Positions 8,744 through 18,304 of a stretch of 64,000 nt of DNA are shown piece by piece (position 1 is the stretch's first letter; each line of letters opens with the position of its first letter). The DNA is taken from positions 186,001-250,000 of the forward strand of contig JAJYGC010000009.1 of the NCBI GenBank assembly GCA_021785195.1. The letters are read 5' to 3'. The DNA comes from Nitrospirota bacterium. Its GTDB lineage: Bacteria; Nitrospirota; Leptospirillia; Leptospirillales; Leptospirillaceae. The notes below the pieces were generated by a model. That model was not told where the DNA came from. It searched no databases and saw only the letters and a program-made list of their open reading frames with translations. The position numbers and the translations under genes are program-made.

Positions 8744-10663
8744 ATGTTACCGTACCTTTTGATCCCGCTTCTTCCTTTTGCCGGATTTCTTCTGGTAGGC
8801 ATCTTCTGGCCATATTTCCGGGGAAAAGGGCATTGGATCACCGTACCTCTGGTTACTCTGTCCTGGGTGTTTTCGGTTCGCGCGTTCATGGTGACATTGA
8901 ACGGTCCTCCCCTTCATTTTGTGCTTTACAACTGGATCCATTCTGGTCATTTTGATGCTTCCATCTCTTTGATGGTCGATCATCTCACTGCAACCATGCT
9001 GGTCATGGTCTCCACTGTATCTGCCCTTACCCATCTGTATACTGTCGGATATATGAAGGATGATTCGGGTTATGATCGGTTCTTCGCCTATATATCCCTA
9101 TTTACTTTCTCGATGGATATGCTTCTCCTCTCGGATAACCTATTGGAACTTTTCATTTTCTGGGAAGCGGTCGGTTTCTGTTCCTATATCCTGATTGCCC
9201 ATTGGTACGAGAGAAAACCCTCCTGGGTAGCCGCAAATGAAGCCTTCATCATGAACAGGGTGGGGGATTTCGGGTTTTTATTAGGGATATTCCTGACTTA
9301 TTCAGTATTTGGAACGCTTGATTACCAGACGATTTTCCGTCAGATTCCCGCACATCTCAATGACACAATTGTTGCGTTTAGCGCATTCCATGGTACCACT
9401 CCCTATTCGGTCATGACCGTTATTGCGCTCTTGCTCTTTGTAGGGGCAGTTGGAAAATCTGCCCAACTTCCGCTCCATACCTGGCTTCCAAATGCAATGG
9501 AAGGTCCAACACCAATTTCAGCGCTTATTCACGCTGCAACGATGGTAACTGCCGGAATTTTCATGATTGCCCGTCTTTCCCCAATTTATAACGCCTCTCC
9601 CGCAGCACTCCATGTTGTGGCATGGACAGGAGCATTGACTGCAATCGTTGCAGCTACGATCGCGTTGACGCAGAGGGATATCAAAAAAATTGTCGCCTAT
9701 TCGACGATGAGTCAGTTGGGGTATATGGTGATGGCCTGTGGAATCGGGGCCTACGGCGCAGGGATCTTTCACCTGTTGACCCATGGATTTTTCAAGGCGC
9801 TCCTTTTTCTTGGTGCTGGATCGGTTATTCACTCCCTTTCCGGGGAGCAGGACGTGTTTCGGATGGGTGGCCTTTCGAAATATATGAAGATCACCTTTGT
9901 GACAATGCTTCTCGGATCGCTGGCATTATCAGGAATTCCACCTTTTGCGGGTTTTTATTCAAAAGATCTGATCCTTTCAAATGCATTTCATGATGGTTCG
10001 CTTGGACATATTCTGTGGCTGATTGGAGTTGTAACAGCCGGATTAACGGCATTTTATACTTTTCGGCTTGTCTTTATGGTTTTCTCTGGAAAAGAACGAT
10101 TTGCCCAGGATGGCCACCATGGACATGCTCCACATGAAAGCCCTCTTGTCATGACCCTGCCCCTTGTGCTTCTTTCGCTGGGGGCAATTTTTGGTGGGTT
10201 GATCGGTGAGCATTATGATGTTGTCGGGTTTTTGTCCCAGGACATGTCAATTCCCCATTTTGCTCTGAGACCAGAGCTCTCAGATTCCGCACTGAAGATC
10301 ATTTCTGTTGTTGCCGGTGGTCTAGGAATTGCCTTGGCATATCTTTTCTATGGAAGATCTTCCAATGTACCTGCAATGCTGGCAAACGGCCTGAGGCCAC
10401 TTTATTTGATTTCACTGAATAAATGGTTTTTTGAGGAGCTCTATGACAATGTTTTTACGCGTCCGACAATCTTTCTTTCTTACCTCCTGTGGAAGGAATT
10501 GGATAAGGGTGTGATAGACATGGCTGTCAATGGTGTCGCATCTTTTTGCCAGAACAGTGGAGGGGCAATGCGCAGACTCCAGACTGGACAGTTGCAGAAT
10601 TATGCGTTGGTTATGGCTCTGGGACTATTTGGAATGGTGAGCCTTTTCCTGTTTATGAAGTAA
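8744..10663 (+). CDS. nuoL: NADH-quinone oxidoreductase subunit L
   Basis: This 639-aa antiporter-like proton channel sits at the far end of the membrane arm. Typical motifs are FWEAVGFCSYILIAHWYER (TM5 glutamate), GKSAQLPLHTWLPNAMEGPT (TM7 lysine region) and LIHAATMVTAGIFMIAR (TM8). A long C-terminal extension matches the lateral helix and TM16. I chose ATG 8744 rather than the TTG at 8741 because AAAGGGAG is then spaced five bases away. It is flanked by nuoK and nuoM. Confidence 0.95.
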   Translation: MLPYLLIPLLPFAGFLLVGIFWPYFRGKGHWITVPLVTLSWVFSVRAFMVTLNGPPLHFVLYNWIHSGHFDASISLMVDHLTATMLVMVSTVSALTHLYTVGYMKDDSGYDRFFAYISLFTFSMDMLLLSDNLLELFIFWEAVGFCSYILIAHWYERKPSWVAANEAFIMNRVGDFGFLLGIFLTYSVFGTLDYQTIFRQIPAHLNDTIVAFSAFHGTTPYSVMTVIALLLFVGAVGKSAQLPLHTWLPNAMEGPTPISALIHAATMVTAGIFMIARLSPIYNASPAALHVVAWTGALTAIVAATIALTQRDIKKIVAYSTMSQLGYMVMACGIGAYGAGIFHLLTHGFFKALLFLGAGSVIHSLSGEQDVFRMGGLSKYMKITFVTMLLGSLALSGIPPFAGFYSKDLILSNAFHDGSLGHILWLIGVVTAGLTAFYTFRLVFMVFSGKERFAQDGHHGHAPHESPLVMTLPLVLLSLGAIFGGLIGEHYDVVGFLSQDMSIPHFALRPELSDSALKIISVVAGGLGIALAYLFYGRSSNVPAMLANGLRPLYLISLNKWFFEELYDNVFTRPTIFLSYLLWKELDKGVIDMAVNGVASFCQNSGGAMRRLQTGQLQNYALVMALGLFGMVSLFLFMK

Positions 10664-10687
10664 GAGAGAGAAGCCCCGGGGAGTTCA

Positions 10688-12190
10688 ATGACCTTTTTAT
10701 CGATACCCATACTGACATTTTTGATTCTTTTTCCCGTATTGGGAGCATTGCTGCTCCTTCCTTTTATGAAGGTTCAGGGGTCTGAGAAGACGGTTCGTCT
10801 TTTGACACTAGGTCTGACGCTCGTGGAGTTCCTGGTTTCGTTGAGCCTGCTTTTGGGAATGCATGCGGGGTCATACCGGATGCAGTTCACGGAAGACCAC
10901 GCCTGGATCCCGTTTGCCAACATCCATTATTCGCTGGGTGTAGATGGAATGAGCATCGTCCTGATCATTATGACGACATTGCTTCTCCCCATGTGTGTTT
11001 TGACTTCATGGAAGGGCATATCGACCAGGGTTCCAGAGTTCATGATGACCCTTCTGGTCCTTGAAGGATTGATGGTCGGGGTTTTTGAGGCAACGGATTT
11101 CGTTTTGTTTTATGTTTTCTGGGAAGCGATGCTGATTCCGATGTACTTGATCATCGGTGTCTGGGGTGGTCCCAACAGGCTTTATGCCACGATGAAGTTC
11201 TTCCTCTATACCCTTGCGGGTTCACTTCTTCTCTTGGTCGTTATTATCTCCCTCTATTTTGTAGGTGGACACACTTTCAACATCGTTGATCTTATGGGGC
11301 AACATTACTCCAAGACCTTTCAGGAATTTGCCTTTTTGGGGTTTTTTGTTGCGTTTGCTGTGAAGGTACCCATGTTTCCATTTCATACATGGTTGCCGGA
11401 TGCCCATGTGGAAGCTCCTACCGCAGGCTCTGTCATCCTGGCTTCCGTCATGTTGAAAATGGGCGCCTATGGTTTCCTTCGTTTTTCTCTTCCAATGTTT
11501 CCCCAGGCCTCCCATTTTTTCACCGGGCTGATTTTTGGTTTGTCCATTGCCGGAATTGTGTGGGGTGCTCTTATGGCATTGGCCCAGGAAGACATGAAGA
11601 AGCTGATTGCCTACTCTTCTGTCAGCCATATGGGCTTTGTCACCTTGGGGATTTTTGTTTTTAATTCCCAGGGACTGGAAGGTGCCCTCCTTCAAATGAT
11701 CAACCATGGAGTGACGACGGGAGCATTGTTCCTTTGTGTTGGGGTTCTTTATGACCGGACCCACTCAAGGCTCCTTTCAGATTATGGCGGAATGGCAAAG
11801 GCTATGCCGATATTCTCAACTATGCTGGTTATTTTTTCCCTCTCATCATTGGGGTTGCCTGGCTTGAATTCTTTTGTCGGGGAATTTCTGGTCCTTCTTG
11901 GCACCTTTCGAACGCATATGGCCCTTGGTGTCATGGCATCGACAGGGATTGTTCTGGCGGCCATTTACATGCTCTATCTTCTTTCAAGAGTCGTATGGGG
12001 AGTCTATACGCCCAAAAAATGGGCACTTCCTGATCTCAACCGCTACGAATGGGCATCACTCCTCCCGCTTTTGATTTTAGTTGTCTGGATTGGTGTACAG
12101 CCAAATCCCCTTCTTTCTTTGCTTCATGCCAGTGTTTCTCATTTGATTGGACAGGTTCAGGGGGGAGTTCCCCTCGCTTCCATCCGGTAG
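10688..12190 (+). CDS. nuoM: NADH-quinone oxidoreductase subunit M
   Basis: This 500-aa antiporter-like membrane subunit carries FYVFWEAMLIPMYLIIGVWG (TM5 glutamate), FHTWLPDAHVEAPTAGSVIL and AQEDMKKLIAYSSVSHMGFV, all standard NuoM blocks. It starts 24 bp after nuoL, with CGGGGAGTTC before ATG. Together with NuoL and NuoN it forms the three proton channels. Length and topology appear normal. Confidence 0.95.
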   Translation: MTFLSIPILTFLILFPVLGALLLLPFMKVQGSEKTVRLLTLGLTLVEFLVSLSLLLGMHAGSYRMQFTEDHAWIPFANIHYSLGVDGMSIVLIIMTTLLLPMCVLTSWKGISTRVPEFMMTLLVLEGLMVGVFEATDFVLFYVFWEAMLIPMYLIIGVWGGPNRLYATMKFFLYTLAGSLLLLVVIISLYFVGGHTFNIVDLMGQHYSKTFQEFAFLGFFVAFAVKVPMFPFHTWLPDAHVEAPTAGSVILASVMLKMGAYGFLRFSLPMFPQASHFFTGLIFGLSIAGIVWGALMALAQEDMKKLIAYSSVSHMGFVTLGIFVFNSQGLEGALLQMINHGVTTGALFLCVGVLYDRTHSRLLSDYGGMAKAMPIFSTMLVIFSLSSLGLPGLNSFVGEFLVLLGTFRTHMALGVMASTGIVLAAIYMLYLLSRVVWGVYTPKKWALPDLNRYEWASLLPLLILVVWIGVQPNPLLSLLHASVSHLIGQVQGGVPLASIR

Positions 12191-12234
12191 GCAGGTAATG
12201 TGAGGTTTGATATGGAAAGGATGAGGAACTTCCA

Positions 12235-13680
12235 ATGAGTTTTTCAGTTGTTAACATTCTCGGTACGATGCCGGAAATTTATCTTACATTCTTTGGTTGC
12301 ATTCTTCTGATTCTGGAAACGATGATTCCCAAGGAAAAAAGATCTTGGTTGGCCTATTTCAGCATTATTGCCTTGGTCTTCGCGATGGTTGCTTCCATTG
12401 GGCTCAACGGAAAGGGACTGCCCCTTTACAGTGGCCTTTATATCATCGATCCCTTTTCCAACTTCTTCAAAATCACCATTTATCTGGCAGCCATCCTCAC
12501 AATCCTGTTCTCCTTACCCTACCTTGACCAGGAAGATATTCATCTTGGGGAGTACTATGCGTTCATCCTATTTTCCGTAGTCGGAATGATGGTTATGGTT
12601 TCGGCAGGAGATTTGATCACCCTGTTCCTCGGAATCGAACTCATGTCGTTGTGTTTTTATGTTCTGGTCGGGCTTAAAAGGGATGACAACCGTTCTGTCG
12701 AAGCCTCCTTCAAATATTTTCTGTTGGGATCCTTTACCGCTGCCATTTTTCTATTTGGGATCTCTTTTCTCTATGGGGCTGCCGGAACCGAAACAATCAG
12801 TGGTTTGGCCGGGTTTATCAGTAACCCGGGAGCCCTCAAGCCGTTGGTCGTGGTGGGAATGATTCTGACCCTTGTTGGGTTTACCTTTAAGATCTCAGCG
12901 GTTCCCTTTCATATGTGGACTCCGGATGTCTACGAAGGTGCCCCAACTGTTGTGACAGGATTTATGGCCACTGCAGGAAAAATTGCTGCTTTTGCAGTTT
13001 TTTTGAGAGTCTTCTGGGTTGCCTTCTCTGGAAACAGGCATGACTGGGACCTGTTGATCATCCTTATTTCCATTTTGTCGATGGCAGCCGGCAATCTCAT
13101 CGCGATCATGCAAACCAACATCAAGAGGATGTTGGCTTATTCTTCGATTAGTCATGCAGGTTATGCCTTAATGGCGCTTCTCCTTCCTAACCGTGAAAGC
13201 CTCTTTGCCCTTCTCTTCTATATTTTTACATATATGTTCATGACAGTTGGAGCATTTGGGGTTATTCTGATGATGCGCAGGAAAGGTGTTGAGGGTGAGG
13301 AGATCAGTGATTTTGTCGGTCTGAGCAAACAACATCCAATCGCGGCAATTGTCATGCTGATCTTTATGTTCTCATTAGCAGGAATTCCCCCTTTTGGAGG
13401 TTTTCTGGCCAAATTCTACGTCTTCTTTGCAGTGGTTCACGCTGGTTATACCTGGCTGGCGGTAGTTGGTATCATATTTGCCGCGATAGGGGCATACTAC
13501 TATCTCAAGGTGGTAATGGCCATGTATATGAAGGAACCTGATGGCAATGTCGTCTTCCACTCATCAATGATGGGACGTATCGCTCTGGCACTTACGGCGG
13601 GTACAACAGTCATATTGGGTGTATATCCGGCGCCTTTTGTAGACTATATCAAATCTTCTCTGGCACTCTTTATCCCTTAG
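12235..13680 (+). CDS. nuoN: NADH-quinone oxidoreductase subunit N
   Basis: This 481-aa antiporter-like subunit is the last nuo gene of the operon. It has the family motifs FLGIELMSLCFYVLVGLKR, KISAVPFHMWTPDVYEGAPT and NIKRMLAYSSISHAGYALM. The start ATG follows GGATGAGGAACTTCC. It ends only 8 bp before a lexA-like gene on the same strand, so that regulator is probably co-transcribed with complex I. Confidence 0.95.
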   Translation: MSFSVVNILGTMPEIYLTFFGCILLILETMIPKEKRSWLAYFSIIALVFAMVASIGLNGKGLPLYSGLYIIDPFSNFFKITIYLAAILTILFSLPYLDQEDIHLGEYYAFILFSVVGMMVMVSAGDLITLFLGIELMSLCFYVLVGLKRDDNRSVEASFKYFLLGSFTAAIFLFGISFLYGAAGTETISGLAGFISNPGALKPLVVVGMILTLVGFTFKISAVPFHMWTPDVYEGAPTVVTGFMATAGKIAAFAVFLRVFWVAFSGNRHDWDLLIILISILSMAAGNLIAIMQTNIKRMLAYSSISHAGYALMALLLPNRESLFALLFYIFTYMFMTVGAFGVILMMRRKGVEGEEISDFVGLSKQHPIAAIVMLIFMFSLAGIPPFGGFLAKFYVFFAVVHAGYTWLAVVGIIFAAIGAYYYLKVVMAMYMKEPDGNVVFHSSMMGRIALALTAGTTVILGVYPAPFVDYIKSSLALFIP

Positions 13681-13688
13681 GGGGGGGC

Positions 13689-14372
13689 GTGACCCCAGAA
13701 TCTCCAATTCGGGAGAGTAAACCTCTGACATCTCGACAACGGGATGTATTTGATTTCATTGTCCGATGGATCAGGGAGACTCGTTTTCCCCCGACACTTT
13801 CGGAGGTGGCCCAATTTCTTGGCGTGCCATACCCCAAAAGTGCTTCTGCCCACCTTGATGCTTTGGAGAAAAAGGGATATATCCAGAGGTTTCCAGGGAA
13901 AGCCAGAGGAATCCAGCTGACTCCACTCGGGGAATCGTTCCAGCAAAATCTGGTTTCGGAAGATTTGCTCGTTCTCCCAATCGTCGGTCGGGTCAGGGCT
14001 GGAAGACCGACGGATAACCAGATGATTCCCGATGGTACCCTATCTGTTCCCCGAATTCTTTTTACTGAGAAACCCGACTTTATTCTGAAGGTGCAAGGTG
14101 ACAGCATGACGGGTGCCGGTATTTTTGAAGGGGATTTGGCGTTTATCCGGAAAACCCGGGATGTTCGAAGCGGAGATCTGGTTGTGGCCCAGATGCAGGG
14201 AGAGATTACCCTCAAACAGTTTCTGGTCCAGAAGAACAGAATTGTTCTCAGAGCCGCTAACCCGCGTTATCCTGATCGGGTCGTTTCCCCTGAAGAGGAA
14301 GAGAACCTGATTCAGGGAAGGTTGGTTGGACTTTACAGGGATCAGTCCCGTACCGGGAAGGGATTTGTCTGA
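13689..14372 (+). CDS. lexA: LexA-family transcriptional repressor (paralogue 1, end of nuo operon)
   Basis: This 227-aa protein has a LexA-type winged helix at residues about 13-75 (LTSRQRDVFDFIVRWIRE, then SASAHLDALEKKGYI) and a peptidase S24 domain. The self-cleavage bond is Ala104-Gly105 in VGRVRAGRPT, with Ser139 in QGDSM and Lys176 in ITLKQF, so autocleavage should be possible. GTG at 13689 lies 8 bp after the nuoN stop, preceded by a G-run. I see no GAAC-N4-GTTC operator next to it, unlike the second LexA at 53644. Its HTH recognition region differs from that paralogue, so it may bind other sites. Whether it is the SOS regulator is unknown. Confidence 0.88.
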   Translation: MTPESPIRESKPLTSRQRDVFDFIVRWIRETRFPPTLSEVAQFLGVPYPKSASAHLDALEKKGYIQRFPGKARGIQLTPLGESFQQNLVSEDLLVLPIVGRVRAGRPTDNQMIPDGTLSVPRILFTEKPDFILKVQGDSMTGAGIFEGDLAFIRKTRDVRSGDLVVAQMQGEITLKQFLVQKNRIVLRAANPRYPDRVVSPEEEENLIQGRLVGLYRDQSRTGKGFV

Positions 14373-14845
14373 TGTCCACCGAAGATCCCAAAACTGACGA
14401 CCCATCCTCTCGGGGACAGGGCTCGCTCGAAGACCTTCCAGGTCAGGAAGAAGTCAAGTGTCAAGGGTATGTTCCCGGTGTTTGCAACATTGGCTTCAAA
14501 GGCCGGCTTTTCAGGGGAATCGGTGCCCTGATCGGATTTGTTGCCGTCATTTTGTATAACGAAAAATGGAAATTTCTTCTGGTGCATCCTTTCCCTTATT
14601 TCATTGGGATGACACTCCTTGCATTCCTGACGGCTCTTTCGTTCATTCAGAGCTTCCTTTCATTTTGCGTTGTGGATGCTTTTCTGGGACGTGCCATGAT
14701 TTCCGGCCATTTCAGGAAGGTTTCCGCTCCTGATCATGAAAAGGATCGTCGGAGAGCCCTCCTTATTGTTGTCGGTTCATTTCTCCTTGGGGCTTTCTTT
14801 TCTGCCCTCCTTCTTGTAGAAGAATTGGATCGATCAACCCATTGA
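14372..14845 (+). CDS. Small two- or three-helix membrane protein of unknown function
   Basis: This 157-aa protein is not recognised. Its ATG overlaps the lexA stop by one base (TGATG), which suggests translational coupling. The first 45 residues are polar and contain a Cys pair (KCQGYVPGVC). Hydrophobic segments follow at about residues 48-62, 71-98 and 126-148. The region between the last two segments is basic (GHFRKVSAPDHEKDRRR). No enzymatic motif is visible. It could be a membrane partner or stabiliser linked to complex I or to the LexA regulator, but position is the only evidence. Confidence 0.6.
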   Translation: MSTEDPKTDDPSSRGQGSLEDLPGQEEVKCQGYVPGVCNIGFKGRLFRGIGALIGFVAVILYNEKWKFLLVHPFPYFIGMTLLAFLTALSFIQSFLSFCVVDAFLGRAMISGHFRKVSAPDHEKDRRRALLIVVGSFLLGAFFSALLLVEELDRSTH

Positions 14846-14934
14846 GTCATGCAACGAATTTTTGCTGGAAGAAATTGCCGCACTTCTTGTAAATTGAATT
14901 CCTCCCAACAATATATTCCAATAAGCCCTGTGAT

Positions 14935-14968
14935 CTTTTAGAACTGAACTGCTTTTAGAACTGAACTG
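14935..14968. repeat. Perfect tandem duplication of a 17-bp unit
   Basis: The unit CTTTTAGAACTGAACTG is present twice head to tail, at 14935-14951 and 14952-14968. It lies in the 154-bp space between the membrane-protein gene and the SNF2 gene, 32 bp before the latter's start. Each unit itself contains GAACT-GAACT. It may be replication slippage or a duplicated regulator site. Confidence 0.9.
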
Positions 14969-14999
14969 ATTGAAATCGGCAAAATCTTAGTGATGGACC

Positions 15000-17900
15000 A
15001 TGAAAATGTCATTTGAATCCGGAGAGGAGAAGAATTTCTCGAACCCATCTGACTTTGGGAGCAATATCGGGGATAGTTGGCGCACTCCGATCCGGGAAGT
15101 TCTGGATTCCTTACCCCCCTTGTCCCGACGGTTGCTGGATCGTGTCCAGATAACCTCACAGATCGTGAGTTTGATCGTTTCTCAGGACATTCTTGACTTG
15201 GTGATTGCGATTGACACCCAGGAGGAAGGACCAAAACAACACTCGCTTAAGGTTGTCCGGCAAGGAAAGGAAATCCTGGGTTCCTGTCCAGAGTGTCAAC
15301 CCAATGGGGAAGTCCTTTTGGCGGATGGGTGTTCACATTTGCTGGGAGGAGTCTCTTCCTTGCTTGTTCTTCCCCAGAGCTCTTCTTCCTTGGAAGAGAA
15401 ACCAGTTTTCCGGCAAGATGAATATTATTCTCCTCCTTATCGTTCGACTCCCAGACCTTTCGGAGCCTTCCTGATCAATTTTGGGACCGACTGGGGATTC
15501 CTGATGCGTACGGGAGTTCGATCTGCCCTGACAGAGTCGTTTTACCGAGACTGGCAAAACCGTTTTCGCCTTCCGGGGAGTACAGCGAGGCCGGAATTCA
15601 AGTTCTGGAGAGATTTCCATAACGCTTTTTATCTTGAATTGATCTGGGAATCTCCCAAGGGGCGGTTTCCCATTTTTTTTCCAAAACCAGGTTTCCCTTG
15701 GTTTGCCTTTGTTCAGGAGGGGCGAATTCCAGTTTTTCGTCCCTCCGGAGAGGACCCCCTCGTTCCTCTTGGGGCAGGGACCGGGTGGTCCTATGAGGGA
15801 GACTGGATCGAAAAAGACGGAAAATCCAGATTTTCGGGATGCTGGAAGTCATTGGATCACAATGTTCCGGCTTACCAGACTCTCTGGAGGGAAAAAAAAG
15901 AATGCCGCATTCTGTTGACGGATCGTGAAATCATCGACCTCACTGAAACCGCACGCTTTCCGGAATCATTGAAGCGTTTTCTTGAAAAAGGGAACCCGGA
16001 ACATGATCGGAGGGTTGAGGAATGGGGGGAGTTGATTGCCCTGGCACTTTCTCTTTCTGCCGGGCATGTCCGATTTCGTTGGAACGGATCTCCAATCCAG
16101 TCCCTCTTTGAGTTGACCGATCAATGGGAACCCCGTTTGGATACACAGCATTCATCTCTCCGGGGGATCCGGATTTTTCCTCACTTATTCGCCTCGGGGA
16201 TTAAGATTCCCCTTTTTGGTCCTGAAAGGAACCTCCAGCCAGACATTTTATTTCGGACGGAAGGTGAGAGGGTACGGATTCTGAGGCGAGACCGACAATC
16301 TGAACTCTTCATGCGCAACGTTGTGGAAAGAGGGCTCAGAAAAGCCTCGACGGAGTCCTGGATCCACCTGTCTCCGGTTGAAACCTTGTCTTTCTGGGCA
16401 GGGGCCTGGAAAGAATTGGAAAAAGGCGGTTTCAGGAATGGGGAGATGGACACTGAAGACGGAACTCTCCTTATGGGACCTGGAATCTTTCGGGTATTTC
16501 TGTCCCTGGGAAAAAATGAGATGGTTCGGGCAGAGGGGGCCCTTATCGTGGAGGGAAAAACCTTTCCTCTTCCCGTGGTGGATCTTGCGTCGCAGGATCC
16601 GTTTGTCCGTCTTGATGAGAATGATCGAATGATTCTCGATCGAGAAAGTCTCGAGCAGGTCGATGCGATTAATGGGCTGTTTCAGTTGGGACCGGACGGT
16701 GTAGGGAATATCAGTATTTACGCGGCAACCTTGATCACCTTGCACCGTCCAGACCTTTCCATCGAAATTGGAGAGGATTTAAGGGGAAAACTCAGCCCTT
16801 TCGTTCCAGCCCCCCTGTCAGAGGAAGACAAGGGGATCTTATCAGAAGAGTTTAGGGGAACGCTCCGGGGGTATCAGCTTGAAGGGGTTGCCTGGATGAG
16901 ATCCCTTCATTCAAATGGTCTTCCCGGAATTCTGGCAGATGAAATGGGACTCGGAAAAACCATCACGGCCTTGGCTTTCCTGCTCCTCATGCGCGGAAAG
17001 GGGGATAAAGGGGAATTGCCGGCCCTCCTTGTCGTTCCGGCCTCTCTTGTGTACAACTGGGAAAAAGAAATCCGGACATTTGCACCCTCCCTGTCTTTTG
17101 TCCTGCATCATGGTTCGGGGAGAAAGTCGAAGGGAAAGGAACGAAAATCGGCCCAGCTTTGGATCACGACTTACGGGACCGTCCGGAACGATCTTGAGAT
17201 TTTGAAAGATCAGGAGTTTTCGGTCATGATCCTTGACGAAGCCCAGACGATCAAGAACCCCGATTCGGCCATTTTCCGGGCCGTGAGCTCCATTAGGTCC
17301 CAACAGCGTATTGCCATGACCGGGACACCCATTGAGAATCACCTGTTGGATCTCTGGAGCCTGTTTCATTTCCTCTTGCCAGGCCTGCTTGGGACCAGAC
17401 GGTTTTTTGAAGAAAGGTATGTCCAGGGGAAAGGAGGATCCCTGTGGTCGGAAAAGAGGGTCTTATGGCTGAAGGCCCTTGTTTCTCCGTTGATTCTCCG
17501 AAGAACAAAAAAAGATGTCCTGAAGGAATTGCCTCCCAAGATGCATATCGACCACTGGGTTCTTCCGGAAGATGAAGAACGTTACGCGTACCGGATGATC
17601 CTGGAAAGGGGCCGGGAAGAGCTTTTGTCTTCCTCAAAAGAGAGGGGACCGGGGCTTCGCATGAATATGCTGGCCCTCTTGATGAAGCTCAGGCTTTTTT
17701 GCTGTCACCCTGACCTGGTTTTGGGTGAAGGACAATCCCGGGTTCCGTCCCCGTCAAAGTTTCTTTCCGTCATGGAAAAAATGCGAGAGGCCCTGGAAGA
17801 GGGGCATCGAGTCCTTTTGTTCAGTCAGTTCACGAGGATGCTGGACATTCTGGAGCGTCAACTTGTTCAGGACGGCATCCCTTTCTACCGTTTGGATGGG

Positions 17901-18302
17901 GAAACCCCTCTCGTGGAGCGGAAACGGCGTGTGGAGCTTTTTCAGAACGAGGATCCGGATCGTCCAGGGGTTTTCCTGTCAAGTCTGAAGGCAGGTGGGG
18001 TCGGTTTTACCTTGACGAATGCTGATTTTGTATTTCACTATGATCCGTGGTGGAATCCACAGGTCGAAAATCAAGCGACCGACAGGGCTCATCGTATCGG
18101 TCAATCCCGGTCAGTTTTTGTATACCGATTTGTGACCCGGGGAACAGTCGAGGAAAAGGTGATGGCATTGAAACAGGAGAAACTTGAACTCTTTGATCAG
18201 ATGATGGAAGGTCAGACCGTTGAGACCTCTTCCTGGATTTCAAAGCAATTGGAGAGTCTCCTGGATATGGGACCGGCTGAACTGCACCCAAGAAAGGGCT
18301 GA
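15000..18302 (+). CDS. SNF2/Rad54-family DEAD-like helicase/ATPase
   Basis: This protein of about 1100 aa has a C-terminal Swi2/Snf2 motor. Visible motifs are LADEMGLGKT (Walker A, near residue 645), ILDEAQTIKNP (DEAQ box, near 745), MTGTPIENHLLDLWSLFHFL and WWNPQVENQATDRAHRIGQ (motif VI, near 1020-1035). The 600-residue N-terminal region has no motif I recognise; bacterial members of this family (HepA/RapA-like and SNF2-C groups) often have such extensions. Such proteins move along duplex DNA or remodel protein-DNA complexes. ATG 15000 and ATG 15006 are both possible starts. The stop is 2 bp from the next gene's GTG, so the two are co-transcribed. Confidence 0.85.
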   Translation: MKMSFESGEEKNFSNPSDFGSNIGDSWRTPIREVLDSLPPLSRRLLDRVQITSQIVSLIVSQDILDLVIAIDTQEEGPKQHSLKVVRQGKEILGSCPECQPNGEVLLADGCSHLLGGVSSLLVLPQSSSSLEEKPVFRQDEYYSPPYRSTPRPFGAFLINFGTDWGFLMRTGVRSALTESFYRDWQNRFRLPGSTARPEFKFWRDFHNAFYLELIWESPKGRFPIFFPKPGFPWFAFVQEGRIPVFRPSGEDPLVPLGAGTGWSYEGDWIEKDGKSRFSGCWKSLDHNVPAYQTLWREKKECRILLTDREIIDLTETARFPESLKRFLEKGNPEHDRRVEEWGELIALALSLSAGHVRFRWNGSPIQSLFELTDQWEPRLDTQHSSLRGIRIFPHLFASGIKIPLFGPERNLQPDILFRTEGERVRILRRDRQSELFMRNVVERGLRKASTESWIHLSPVETLSFWAGAWKELEKGGFRNGEMDTEDGTLLMGPGIFRVFLSLGKNEMVRAEGALIVEGKTFPLPVVDLASQDPFVRLDENDRMILDRESLEQVDAINGLFQLGPDGVGNISIYAATLITLHRPDLSIEIGEDLRGKLSPFVPAPLSEEDKGILSEEFRGTLRGYQLEGVAWMRSLHSNGLPGILADEMGLGKTITALAFLLLMRGKGDKGELPALLVVPASLVYNWEKEIRTFAPSLSFVLHHGSGRKSKGKERKSAQLWITTYGTVRNDLEILKDQEFSVMILDEAQTIKNPDSAIFRAVSSIRSQQRIAMTGTPIENHLLDLWSLFHFLLPGLLGTRRFFEERYVQGKGGSLWSEKRVLWLKALVSPLILRRTKKDVLKELPPKMHIDHWVLPEDEERYAYRMILERGREELLSSSKERGPGLRMNMLALLMKLRLFCCHPDLVLGEGQSRVPSPSKFLSVMEKMREALEEGHRVLLFSQFTRMLDILERQLVQDGIPFYRLDGETPLVERKRRVELFQNEDPDRPGVFLSSLKAGGVGFTLTNADFVFHYDPWWNPQVENQATDRAHRIGQSRSVFVYRFVTRGTVEEKVMALKQEKLELFDQMMEGQTVETSSWISKQLESLLDMGPAELHPRKG

Positions 18303-18304
18303 AT

